A program made the position numbers and the translations under genes. From Maridesulfovibrio ferrireducens (GTDB taxonomy: Bacteria > Desulfobacterota > Desulfovibrionia > Desulfovibrionales > Desulfovibrionaceae), in assembly GCF_016342405.1 (NCBI RefSeq), contig NZ_JAEINN010000010.1, positions 1-64,000 of the forward strand: a stretch of DNA of 64,000 nucleotides, written 5' to 3'. Shown here piece after piece: positions 54,454 through 63,108 of this stretch. The first letter of the stretch is position 1; each line of letters starts with the position of its first letter. The notes beneath the pieces were generated by a model. The model had not been told where the DNA came from. It saw only the letters and a list, made by a program, of their open reading frames with translations, and ran no database searches.

Positions 54454-55431
54454 CTATTTTTTTAGGGCGTTAACCTTATCAATATTATCCTGTCCTACGA
54501 CAGACGCGAATTTTTCATAAACAGGCTTGGTAGCTTTCGCAAAAAGAGTACGGTCAACTTCAATAACTTTGATCTTTCCGGTTGCTTCGATAAGCTTCCA
54601 GTATTCATCGTCCTTCTGTGTTGAAAGTGCGCGCTGCCAGTCAATGGCTTCTTTCGCTGCTTCCATGAGAATCTGGCGCTGTTTTCCGTCAAGTCTTCCC
54701 CAACTGATCATAGACATTACGAGAGGTTCCGGTGCGTAGGAATGAGCTGTTTTTGAAGCATATTTCTGAACTTCAAAAAAACGTTTGGTCCAGATGTGAG
54801 CACTGGGGTTTTCCTGACCGTCAACAGTTCCCTGCTGCATTGCAGAGTAAAGCTCACCGAAAGCCATTGGGGTAGGAGAAGCACCGAGTGACTTCATCAT
54901 TTCGATGTAAATTTTATTGGTCATGACTCTGATCTTGAGATCAGCCATATCGGCAGGAGTTTTTACTTCACGAACATTATTGGTGAGATGACGAACGCCA
55001 TTTTCCATGTAACCGAGAAGTTTGATACCTTTTGGTTCAAGAGGCTTACCAAGATCCATACCTACGGTATCAAGAGATTTGTAAGTATGCTCTCTGTCCT
55101 GAAAGAGGAAAGGCATATCGAAAAGGGAAATCTGAGGCTGAAACTGTCCTAAAACGGCAGTTCCGACCAGAGCCATATCAATGGTTCCGTAGATCAGACC
55201 TTCAATAAGGTCTTTCTGTCCGCCAAGCTGTGAGGAGGGGAATACTTTAACAACAATTTCGCCGCCTGATTTTTCTTTAACCAGCTCAGCAAATTTTTCA
55301 GCTCCCTGTCCGTAAGGATGAACAGGTTCAGCAATGTGACCAAGTTTTAGTACGACTTTTCCGGCGAATGCGGGGACTGCCATTGTTACTACTAAAAGAG
55401 CAACAGACATGATGGTGATTAAACGTTTCAT
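54454..55431 (-). CDS. dctP: TRAP transporter periplasmic binding protein
   Basis: 325 residues from ATG 55431, chosen because GAGGAGGG lies just upstream and a signal peptide (ending PAFA) begins there; a further upstream ATG adds 16 residues. The mature part is the DctP/TAXI fold (LGHIAEPVHPYGQGAEKFAEL, SSQLGGQKDLIEGLIYGT, YSAMQQGTVDGQENP). Delivers a carboxylate ligand to DctQM. The adjacent DcuS/R-like pair argues for C4-dicarboxylates. Confidence 0.95.
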   Translation of the reverse strand: MKRLITIMSVALLVVTMAVPAFAGKVVLKLGHIAEPVHPYGQGAEKFAELVKEKSGGEIVVKVFPSSQLGGQKDLIEGLIYGTIDMALVGTAVLGQFQPQISLFDMPFLFQDREHTYKSLDTVGMDLGKPLEPKGIKLLGYMENGVRHLTNNVREVKTPADMADLKIRVMTNKIYIEMMKSLGASPTPMAFGELYSAMQQGTVDGQENPSAHIWTKRFFEVQKYASKTAHSYAPEPLVMSMISWGRLDGKQRQILMEAAKEAIDWQRALSTQKDDEYWKLIEATGKIKVIEVDRTLFAKATKPVYEKFASVVGQDNIDKVNALKK

Positions 55432-55578
55432 AGACCCTCCTCTGAGTGAACAGATGTTAAGTTCTTTAATTAACAGCACCTTTCAAAATAAAATCTGGCT
55501 GTAAACCGGACTTTATCTAAAAAACACTTAAAAAACTTATTGCGGGTTTAATGAGTATTTAATCTTTTAAGATAATTT

Positions 55579-55594
55579 TGTTCATAATGTTCAT
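55579..55594. promoter_or_regulatory. Direct repeat upstream of dctP
   Basis: TGTTCAT occurs twice with a nine-base period (55579-55585, 55588-55594) in the 167-base gap between the response regulator stop and dctP. It is a candidate tandem binding site for that regulator, about 150 bases before dctP. Consensus for the regulator is not known. Confidence 0.35.
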
Positions 55595-55598
55595 GAGG

Positions 55599-56291
55599 CT
55601 AATTACGGAAATATTTTCGCTCGGGCCGACCGACTGTACCGTATACTAAATCAGGATATATGAAACCGACTGAAACTAAATATTCAAGATAACGGCGTGT
55701 GGTAGATCTGCTTGCTCCGATCAACGAACCAACTTCCTCGGCTCCTAAGCCATTTTCAGTATCAGGATCTTTAAATACATCCTGTACTTTTTTAAGGGTA
55801 AGCGGATCTATGCCCTTCGGCAAATCTTCTGATGGAGTTGAAGCTGAGGCAGATGAAGCAGGATGACGCATGCTATCGACATCTTTCTGCTCGAGCGTTT
55901 CAGAATTATGCAGACGGCTGTGATATTTTCCGAATCTGGAGAGACACGCTTTAAACCTGTCAAGGATAACAGGCTTTATTATATAATCAAAAACGCCGCC
56001 ACGCAGAGCTTCTTTAAGTGGCCCCATTTCACGTGCGGCAGTGATTAATATCACATCAGTTTCAAGACCTTTAGTGCGGATTTCGCGCAGCATCTCAAAA
56101 CTTGTTCCTTCAGGGAAATACAGGTCCAGCAGAATCAGGTCAGGCTCGAATATTTCGATCATTTCTTTAGCGTCATCAAGTCCCTGTGCAATGGCAACGA
56201 CTTCAAAACCCTCTACCTTTTCGGCAAATCTACGATGAAGATCAGCTATTTTAGCGTCATCTTCAACAATCATGACTTTAATCGGGTTCAT
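55599..56291 (-). CDS. CitB/DcuR-type response regulator
   Basis: 230 residues. Receiver domain with Asp11/Asp12, phosphoacceptor Asp56 (LILLDLYFP) and IIKP. A linker rich in Ser and Ala (HPASSASASTPSEDL) leads into a C-terminal helix-turn-helix (GLGAEEVGSLIGASRSTTRRYLEYL). Start codon overlaps the kinase stop by four bases (ATGA). Expected to activate the dctPQM genes immediately downstream. Confidence 0.93.
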   Translation of the reverse strand: MNPIKVMIVEDDAKIADLHRRFAEKVEGFEVVAIAQGLDDAKEMIEIFEPDLILLDLYFPEGTSFEMLREIRTKGLETDVILITAAREMGPLKEALRGGVFDYIIKPVILDRFKACLSRFGKYHSRLHNSETLEQKDVDSMRHPASSASASTPSEDLPKGIDPLTLKKVQDVFKDPDTENGLGAEEVGSLIGASRSTTRRYLEYLVSVGFIYPDLVYGTVGRPERKYFRN

Positions 56292-57913
56292 ATTCCACTA
56301 CGCCTGATTTTAGGAATGATTACAGAGAATAAAGTTCCTTCTGATCCATCAGATGAAACCGAGATAAAACCTCCCAGCTCATCGAGTCTCTGCTTGACCA
56401 GGTAAAGACCCAGCCCGCGCCTGCCTGTCCCTTTCGAAGAAATACCTTTCTCAAAAACATGATCAATCTGATCCGGCGGTATCCCCGGACCTGAATCTTC
56501 AACTTCAAAAACAATATCATTTCCAAGGTCAGTGAAGGAAAGCTGCACCTTGCAATCTTCTTTATCGCATCCAAGTACAGCCTCGAAAGCATTATCAAGT
56601 AAGTTGCCTACAATGGTAACAATTTTTTCCTGTTTAATCCAATCGGGGACATCGACCATCGTACCTTCACGATCAACATCAAACTGGATCTTAAGCTCTT
56701 TGGCTCTATTAAATTTACCCAGAACAATTGCGGCAATTACAGGATGCGGAATTGCTTTATTAAGAAACATAATGAGGTCTTCGTAACCGGAAGATTCGCA
56801 CGTTACCAAATCGAGAGCTTCCTGATATGCTTCAATTTGAATAAGCCCGGCAATGGTGTGCAGCTTGTTAGAATATTCATGAGTCTGGCCGCGCAAAAGT
56901 TCGGAATATTCCTGAATACTGGACAGCTCATGCGCGATTCTATCCAGCTCATCTTTACGACGGAAACTTGCCACAAGCCCCTTAATCACACCGCCCTGTA
57001 AAACCGGAACAATGTTGAAAATAAGTTCCTGCCCGTTAACAATCCGTTCCTGATCGTATTCACCTTCGCCGGTTGTAAGTGCGTAATTAAGTCCCGCACA
57101 GGGGATGACATCACCTATCATCTTACCGACAAGTTCACCTGAATTAAAACAGGTATATTTTAGCGCGGCTTTATTTGCCAGCCGGATTTCACCCCTGTGA
57201 TCAGTCGCGATAACCCCCTCACGGATTGTTTCTAAAACGGCCCCGCGCTCAAGGTAAAGATTCGTAATTTCAGCAGGTTCAAGATTAAGAGTAACCTTTT
57301 TTAAATGACGGGCAATATATGCGGTGCTGAAAAAGCCGATCAGAGTCAAACCGAAAATAAACCACAACGGTCTATCCAGATGTGCGGCGATATTTTTTTG
57401 TACATTTTCTGTAAGATATCCGACTGATACAAAACCTATAACTTCAGAATGCTTGCCGCGAACAGGTACAAAGCTGCGAATCGAAGGCCCGAGAGTTCCG
57501 ATCGCCTCCGAGACATATGACTTGCCTTCCATTAAGACCGGCCCGGTGTCGCCACCCACAAAATATTTACCGATCCTTTCGGGTACAGGATGAGAATAAC
57601 GAATCCCGGACGAATCTCCTACGACAACAAAAGTTGCTCCTATTTTAAGACGGATATCTTCAGCAATAGCCTGAATTTGACCTTCAGGATCTTTCTTAAG
57701 CAAAACTTCGCGAATCATTGGCACCTCGGCTACAGCTTGTGAGGTCTGCAAAGCTCGAAGTCCAATCTGTTCCTTAAGGATATTGGAAGTAAGATCGGAC
57801 ACCAGAAACCATGTGATGCCGATCTGAACCAAAACCATTCCCGTTACCATGTAAACAAGATATAACTGGATTGTTTTCGGCTTTATAAAATCAAGAAATT
57901 TAAATTTTTTCAT
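56288..57913 (-). CDS. DcuS/CitA-like sensor histidine kinase
   Basis: 541 residues. Helix at about 15-36, periplasmic single-Cache domain at about 38-180 (SGIRYSHPVPERIGKYFVGGD is the usual ligand loop), second helix at about 182-200, PAS at about 215-325, then the LRGQTHEYSNKLH phosphoacceptor box with His345 and an ATPase domain (LLDNAFEAV, DSGPGIPPDQ, GRRGLGLYLVK). Citrate/C4-dicarboxylate sensing family. Upstream of its regulator and the TRAP genes. Confidence 0.94.
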   Translation of the reverse strand: MKKFKFLDFIKPKTIQLYLVYMVTGMVLVQIGITWFLVSDLTSNILKEQIGLRALQTSQAVAEVPMIREVLLKKDPEGQIQAIAEDIRLKIGATFVVVGDSSGIRYSHPVPERIGKYFVGGDTGPVLMEGKSYVSEAIGTLGPSIRSFVPVRGKHSEVIGFVSVGYLTENVQKNIAAHLDRPLWFIFGLTLIGFFSTAYIARHLKKVTLNLEPAEITNLYLERGAVLETIREGVIATDHRGEIRLANKAALKYTCFNSGELVGKMIGDVIPCAGLNYALTTGEGEYDQERIVNGQELIFNIVPVLQGGVIKGLVASFRRKDELDRIAHELSSIQEYSELLRGQTHEYSNKLHTIAGLIQIEAYQEALDLVTCESSGYEDLIMFLNKAIPHPVIAAIVLGKFNRAKELKIQFDVDREGTMVDVPDWIKQEKIVTIVGNLLDNAFEAVLGCDKEDCKVQLSFTDLGNDIVFEVEDSGPGIPPDQIDHVFEKGISSKGTGRRGLGLYLVKQRLDELGGFISVSSDGSEGTLFSVIIPKIRRSGI

Positions 57914-58077
57914 AAGAACTCCGTTGATGAATCAACCGGACATTAAGAATTAATAATTTTCAATAGCCAGAATTATCTTTTAAATAACCTAATTTAAAAA
58001 AACGGGCACAACAACTTAATTTTAGAAAAGACCATAAAACAAGAATGTTATGATTAAATGGACTTTATTAACGCAAA

Positions 58078-58126
58078 AAAGCTGACCGGATGTATTCCCC
58101 GGTGACAGGAACATCTGATCAGCTTT
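58078..58126 (-). terminator. Terminator after the methyltransferase gene
   Basis: AAAGCTGA at one end pairs with TCAGCTTT at the other, with an inner part-paired CCGGATGT/ACATCTG segment. On the minus strand it ends in TTTTTTG. It lies 66 bases beyond the methyltransferase stop. Confidence 0.75.
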
Positions 58127-58192
58127 CAATCAATATATATAAGCCGCTTAAATTCGCTTACAGCAACAACATAGAGCAATAAGTATATTCAG

Positions 58193-59212
58193 TTATTTTT
58201 CCTTTTGAGCTGCAAAGAGCAACAACCCATTATCATTATCAGTCCATTTTTGCTGAAAATTTCCAAAACCACTGGCTGCCAATTTTGTTTCCAAAACATC
58301 GGCCTCAATAAAATGCGAAAAATATCCACAAAGTCTCGTCATCATTTCTAACGCAACAACTGTTTCTCTGGACATCTCACTGCCCCGATCAGCATGATGA
58401 TGGGCTACGAACCAGCCGCCCGGAAGCAATGCCTGATTTATTTTTTCAAACAGCGGTTCTAGATTGTCCTGACAAGAATACAAAAAATGAGATGTTAAAA
58501 TAAGGTCAAACTTTTCATCCGGCAGTGCGCCTGTCCGCAAATCCACACCATATCCTGTGATTCTTCCGGCATATCCCATCTGTGCACATCTTTTTTCGGC
58601 CACATCGGCAACCTGAGGTAAATCACAAATAATCCCCGATAAGTCTGGGTTTTTATCAAGTATCGACATTGTATATGTCCCGTGATTACCACCAAGATCT
58701 GCCATCAACCTAAAAGAATTAAAATCGGGCAATTCGCTTATGATTTCCACAGCTTTTTGTAATCCACCGGAAACCGCATTCTGGGCTGTTCCTTCCATAG
58801 CTTGTTCTGTTGACCACTTTTTATCAGTATCTTTACGCTCTTGTTTATCTTTTTTTAACATTTCTCCCAGTGAACTATTCACTGTCTCACAAAACCCCAT
58901 GGACACTATGGCTGCCAACCCCTGATAAAGTGGTGCTGTGCTTACTAAAAATTCTGATGCTATTTTTGAATTTGAATATTTCTCATCTCTTTTTTCGACA
59001 AGCCCACGAACTTCAAGCAAGCTCAATACTGTCTCTAATTTATAAGGGATAAATCCAAACTCCCGAGCCAGATCATCCAACGATTTCTCTTGGTTTTCCA
59101 AGACGTCGAACATCTTTATTTTTATGACTTCAATTATTGCCGGAGCAGTAACACTTTGAAGAATAATATCATTGATCGGTGTAAAACTTTCTTTAGGGAA
59201 CGGAATATTCAT
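58193..59212 (-). CDS. SAM-dependent O-methyltransferase-like protein
   Basis: 339 residues. N-terminal dimerisation winged helix at about 1-100 (TAPAIIEVIKIKMFDVLENQEKSLDDLAREFG), then a class I methyltransferase with SAM motif ADLGGNHGTYTMSILD near 168. This is the plant O-methyltransferase-like/hydroxyneurosporene methyltransferase family; substrate unknown. It follows a marR gene by 49 bases and has an operator-like repeat identical to the one before marR. Confidence 0.87.
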   Translation of the reverse strand: MNIPFPKESFTPINDIILQSVTAPAIIEVIKIKMFDVLENQEKSLDDLAREFGFIPYKLETVLSLLEVRGLVEKRDEKYSNSKIASEFLVSTAPLYQGLAAIVSMGFCETVNSSLGEMLKKDKQERKDTDKKWSTEQAMEGTAQNAVSGGLQKAVEIISELPDFNSFRLMADLGGNHGTYTMSILDKNPDLSGIICDLPQVADVAEKRCAQMGYAGRITGYGVDLRTGALPDEKFDLILTSHFLYSCQDNLEPLFEKINQALLPGGWFVAHHHADRGSEMSRETVVALEMMTRLCGYFSHFIEADVLETKLAASGFGNFQQKWTDNDNGLLLFAAQKEK

Positions 59213-59229
59213 AACTACTCCTGAATAGA

Positions 59230-59244
59230 GTTTAGCAGCTAAAC
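59230..59244. promoter_or_regulatory. MarR operator candidate 1
   Basis: GTTTAG-CAG-CTAAAC, a perfect six-base inverted repeat with a three-base spacer, in the 49-base gap between marR and the methyltransferase gene. The same sequence, apart from one spacer base, occurs upstream of marR. Confidence 0.65.
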
Positions 59245-59261
59245 CCTATGGTTAAAAAAAA

Positions 59262-59720
59262 TTACTTCAAATAATTATCCATCCACTTATTCATATTACG
59301 ACAGATATCATCAAATACCCGAATTTTTTCGTCATCCATCGATCTCAAATATTCCAAAAAAACACGATCATGCTCAAGGTGAAAATTATAATGATTGTCT
59401 ACAGCCACTTTGCCGAGAGCGGTCAGTTTGACAACCACACGCGCCCCGTTTTCGGGATCTTTCTCCTTCACGCAAAGTTCTTTCTTCACAAGTTTAGATA
59501 TTAACTGAGAAACAGCCCCTTTAGTAACGCCGGATTCATGAGCAATCTCGGTGACTCCGCCCCCGCCAAGCCTTTCTATAGTTGAAAGTGTGTGGATTTC
59601 GGCAGGATACAACTGCATGCCTATCCCGAAATCAAAAGATTTCTGTGCAACCATTGTATATTTGGACAGAACTTTACCCAGTGAACACATATTCGGAAGT
59701 ACATCTTTAACTTTACGCAT
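59262..59720 (-). CDS. MarR-family transcriptional regulator
   Basis: 152 residues, winged helix-turn-helix with TEIAHESGVTKGAVSQLISKLVKKELCVKEKDPENGARVVVKLTALGK, the MarR pattern. Its likely operators lie at 59230-59244 and 59728-59742, so it probably controls its own expression and the methyltransferase gene that follows. Divergent from the hydrolase/mlaA unit. Confidence 0.94.
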   Translation of the reverse strand: MRKVKDVLPNMCSLGKVLSKYTMVAQKSFDFGIGMQLYPAEIHTLSTIERLGGGGVTEIAHESGVTKGAVSQLISKLVKKELCVKEKDPENGARVVVKLTALGKVAVDNHYNFHLEHDRVFLEYLRSMDDEKIRVFDDICRNMNKWMDNYLK

Positions 59721-59727
59721 GAAAACT

Positions 59728-59742
59728 GTTTAGCAACTAAAC
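59728..59742. promoter_or_regulatory. MarR operator candidate 2
   Basis: GTTTAG-CAA-CTAAAC lies seven bases upstream of the marR start and 69 bases upstream of the divergent hydrolase start. It matches the repeat at 59230-59244 in both arms, and even the flanking CCT is shared. Confidence 0.7.
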
Positions 59743-59810
59743 CCTTTTCGTGTCAACCACACATTTTGCATCTTATTTACAAATACCCTGCTCACTGCTA
59801 TCCAGTTAGG

Positions 59811-61112
59811 ATGGACAAAAGTAAATATAATCAATTAAAATCAACCGTAGCAACATGTGCTGCAATACTCTTTATAGCCCTGTTTTTTTGCACTTCCACT
59901 TTTGCCTCTAATCCTGAACCCGAATTCCCGATAGCCGATCCTTTCAAGGCTACTATTTTCGGAACACCCCGTGAGCTTGTACAGACATTCCCTGAACCTG
60001 TTAAAACTGAAGAATGTGAAATTGTAATAGAAGACCGTAGAATTCCAGATATTTTCTGGTATGATGAAGACTTCTACTACACTACCGCCATGCAGAAAGA
60101 AGAAGCTCCGCTCCTTTTTATCATCGCAGGAACAGGCTCAGAGCATGACTCAACGAAAATGAAATTTTTGACTCAGCTTTTTTATCAAGCCGGATTTCAT
60201 GTCGTTGCCCTTTCATCTCCCACGCATATGAATTTTATCATCAGTGCATCGCGATATGCCGCGCCGGGCTATGCTCCCAATGATGTTGAAGATTTATACA
60301 GGGTCATGAAATGGATAAAAAGCAATCTTGAAGACGATCACAAAATCAGCGGTTACAATGTTACAGGGTACAGCCTTGGAGCTATGCACTCGGCATTTAT
60401 TGCTAATCTGGACGAAACCCGCAAAGATTTTTCATTCGACAAAGTACTGATGATCAACCCGCCTGTAAGCCTCTACACCTCGGCATTGCGCTTTGATTCA
60501 TGGCTGAGTCCTGAAAACCTCGGTGACAAAAAACCACGCGAAGTAATAGACGAGCTTATTCATGCTTTTTCAGAAATGTATCTGCATACTGACATAACCG
60601 ACTTCGATGATAACTTTCTATATGGACTTTCGCAGCATACTAATTTCTCAGAAATGGACCTTCGAGCTATCATTGCCGCGTCATTCAGACTTAGTTCTGC
60701 CAACATGCTTTTCACCTCGGATGTATGTATAAATGCTGGATATATTGTCCCTGTCAGCAAGACATTATCTACCGGTGACAACCTGCTGCCCTACACTCGA
60801 GTAGCTACCGCCATCACTTTTGAAACCTATATAAATGAGTACCTGCTGCCGTATCAGCAATTCATTACTCCTGGCATAACAAAAGAAGAGCTTATCCGCC
60901 GTTGCAGCCTGAAAAGCATTGAAGAGTATCTTGCAACCTCCCAAAAGATTTTTGTGCTCGGTAATTCGGACGATATCATTCTTGATGAAAGTGAAGTAAA
61001 TTTCCTGCGTAAAACATTCGGAGAACGGGCTGTATTTTTCCCGCGCGGCGGACACTGCGGTAACATCATGTTTAAACCTTTTGCGGCTAAAGCGCAGGAG
61101 ATGCTTAAATGA
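59811..61112 (+). CDS. Secreted alpha/beta hydrolase-like protein paired with MlaA
   Basis: 433 residues from ATG 59811; a TTG 45 bases upstream is less likely. Signal peptide ends near TFA at residue 32. Core has LLFIIAGTGS, nucleophile elbow GYSLGAM with Ser188, acidic LGNSDDIILDESE and RGGHCGN with the catalytic-type His. The stop overlaps the mlaA start by four bases, so the genes are translationally coupled. A role in phospholipid or envelope lipid handling is inferred from that. Confidence 0.8.
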   Translation: MDKSKYNQLKSTVATCAAILFIALFFCTSTFASNPEPEFPIADPFKATIFGTPRELVQTFPEPVKTEECEIVIEDRRIPDIFWYDEDFYYTTAMQKEEAPLLFIIAGTGSEHDSTKMKFLTQLFYQAGFHVVALSSPTHMNFIISASRYAAPGYAPNDVEDLYRVMKWIKSNLEDDHKISGYNVTGYSLGAMHSAFIANLDETRKDFSFDKVLMINPPVSLYTSALRFDSWLSPENLGDKKPREVIDELIHAFSEMYLHTDITDFDDNFLYGLSQHTNFSEMDLRAIIAASFRLSSANMLFTSDVCINAGYIVPVSKTLSTGDNLLPYTRVATAITFETYINEYLLPYQQFITPGITKEELIRRCSLKSIEEYLATSQKIFVLGNSDDIILDESEVNFLRKTFGERAVFFPRGGHCGNIMFKPFAAKAQEMLK

Positions 61113-61918
61113 TGAATACTACTATAAAATATTTGATGGTCCTTTGCCTGTTCCTGCTTATTCCGTCCTGCGCCACCATAAAAAAAGAAGCCCCGGATAT
61201 GACACTGCCCCCCACTGGTTTTATGACCCCAGTGTCGCACGCTCCGACACCGACCAACATCATGCGCAAGGAAGCGGATTTAGAATTTCTTGATGTCTAC
61301 GATCCGTGGGGCGCAATGAACCGCAATATTTATTCTTTCAACGCTCAATTTGACCGGGCGATATATCTCCCTGCGGTCAATCTATACACAACCGTTCTGC
61401 CTAAACCGGTTCGCAAAGGTGTAACCAACGCCGTAAATAATCTGAATGAAGTAAATGCAATCCTCAACAGCTCATTGCAAGGGCGGGGTGAAAAAGTTTT
61501 AAGATCTTTTTACCGCTTGCTCCTCAACTCAACATTCGGAATTCTCGGGATTATGGATGTAGCTGAGGACTGGGGAATCAAAAGAGTCAGAACAAGCACA
61601 GCAGACACTCTGGGAGTGTGGGGAATGGGTCCGGGCCCATATGTAGTCCTGCCGCTCTTCGGCCCCTCCAGTGTGCGTGATTCCGCCGGACTTGCCGGAG
61701 ACTCTGCCCTGCTGTGGGTACAGATGAATTATGTTTATGACTTTCTGGGCGTAAAAGAAGGCCGGACACTCATAGGAGCAGGAGAAGCCACAATCCGCGG
61801 ACTCAACCTGCGCGCCAATGTCCCCTTCCGTTACTATCAGACAGGTTCGCCCTTCGAATATGACCTAGTGCGTTTTCTCTATTCTACAAAGCGTGAGCTT
61901 GATATTGAAAAACAATGA
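61109..61918 (+). CDS. mlaA: MlaA (VacJ)-family outer-membrane lipoprotein
   Basis: 269 residues. Lipobox IPSCA near residue 21. MlaA motifs: VYDPWGAMNRNIYSFNAQFDRAI, FYRLLLNSTFGILGIMDVAEDWG, GPGPYVVLPLFGPSSVRDS. Removes mislocalised phospholipids from the outer leaflet as part of the Mla pathway. Other mla genes are not in the window. Confidence 0.95.
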   Translation: MMNTTIKYLMVLCLFLLIPSCATIKKEAPDMTLPPTGFMTPVSHAPTPTNIMRKEADLEFLDVYDPWGAMNRNIYSFNAQFDRAIYLPAVNLYTTVLPKPVRKGVTNAVNNLNEVNAILNSSLQGRGEKVLRSFYRLLLNSTFGILGIMDVAEDWGIKRVRTSTADTLGVWGMGPGPYVVLPLFGPSSVRDSAGLAGDSALLWVQMNYVYDFLGVKEGRTLIGAGEATIRGLNLRANVPFRYYQTGSPFEYDLVRFLYSTKRELDIEKQ

Positions 61919-62010
61919 AGTTCAAGATCCAGCTTAAGTCAGTCTATTAAATTTATTCCGGAATTCAATCCAATTAGTTAAGAATATTAATTGGGAACAA
62001 GCTAGAATAG

Positions 62011-62943
62011 TTATCTGACATTTTGAACTCGAATATAAAGAGCTAATCCCAACATAGTGAGCGCAATACCCGCCCAGCCTAAAGCTCCGGGTAACGCTCC
62101 GCCAAGCAGCAGGACTTCTCCGAGCAATGAAAAAACCACTTCCATAGACTGAGTACAATCTGCCGCTGCCAGTTCTGCCGCAGAACGGGCTTTGTGGCGG
62201 ATATAAAGAAACAAACTTGTTGCTGCAACGCCGGAAAAAACAGCGACCAGAGCAGTGTTAACAATCTGATTCATTGCCGGTGCAGGCGGAGAGAAAACAG
62301 CTATCAGCACTCCCCATAATGGAAGAGAACCGAGCGTTAAAAGCAGTACCCGGCAAAAGGGATCATCCATGGCGGGACTATCAAGGCGCGGTATAAAACG
62401 CACACCACCTTGCCGCGCTTCCCACACTAGTTGATTACCAAACGGGTAAGCAAAAGCAGCGATAAAAACTGGAATTGCGCCCAGTAAGATTTCATTTAAC
62501 GGATTCACTCCTGCCCTTTCTAGATTTACGAGCAACACCCCCGCAAAAATTATCAAGGTCAAAAACATGGCCCGCAGCGGAATTTTTTTACCGAAAAGAA
62601 GTAATACTATCGGCGTGGCAAGAATAGTTGTCTGCCATGTTGCGGCGACCACCCATCCGGGAGCATAAGAGGCGCTGAAGGATAACAAAGCGTAAAACAA
62701 CCCGAAACCAATTCCGCCGGCAACGGTCCAAAACACCCAGTGGCGGATATACAGTTTCAGAGATTCAATGAACAATTCCCTGCGTAAAGCAAAAAGCCCC
62801 ACTGACAAAAAACCGAGCATCCAGAAATAGCGCAGACTTGCAGACCAGACCCAATGCCCGCCCTCAAGACTCATCGCCCGGTTCAGAACAAAAGTTGTAC
62901 TGAAAAAAAATGCAGCTAAAATTCCTATCATTATAATTTTCAT
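62011..62943 (-). CDS. DMT-superfamily multidrug-exporter-like protein
   Basis: 310 residues from ATG 62943, selected because GGAGTG lies just upstream; an in-frame ATG 57 bases earlier is less likely. About ten membrane helices, EmrE-type multidrug resistance efflux transporter family (KIIMIGILAAFFFSTTFVLNRAMSLEGGHWVWSASLRYFWM). Substrate unknown. Confidence 0.85.
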   Translation of the reverse strand: MKIIMIGILAAFFFSTTFVLNRAMSLEGGHWVWSASLRYFWMLGFLSVGLFALRRELFIESLKLYIRHWVFWTVAGGIGFGLFYALLSFSASYAPGWVVAATWQTTILATPIVLLLFGKKIPLRAMFLTLIIFAGVLLVNLERAGVNPLNEILLGAIPVFIAAFAYPFGNQLVWEARQGGVRFIPRLDSPAMDDPFCRVLLLTLGSLPLWGVLIAVFSPPAPAMNQIVNTALVAVFSGVAATSLFLYIRHKARSAAELAAADCTQSMEVVFSLLGEVLLLGGALPGALGWAGIALTMLGLALYIRVQNVR

Positions 62944-63039
62944 GCTGCACTCCATGCTTTGCCGAGGATTATTTATTAAGGACTTTGAATTGATAAACAT
63001 TGTGTAAATATTTGTCTATGCCGATTCAATTTTAACTAA

Positions 63040-63074
63040 AAAAGTCCCGACTCTCGTTAAAGAATCGGGACTTT
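63040..63074 (-). terminator. Terminator of the M20 amidohydrolase gene
   Basis: AAAGTCCCGA pairs with TCGGGACTTT around a loop of about 14 bases, followed by T on the minus strand. It lies about 35 bases beyond the amidohydrolase stop. Confidence 0.82.
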
Positions 63075-63108
63075 CGATAATCCATCTAAGTTTATTTCAG
63101 AACGGAAC

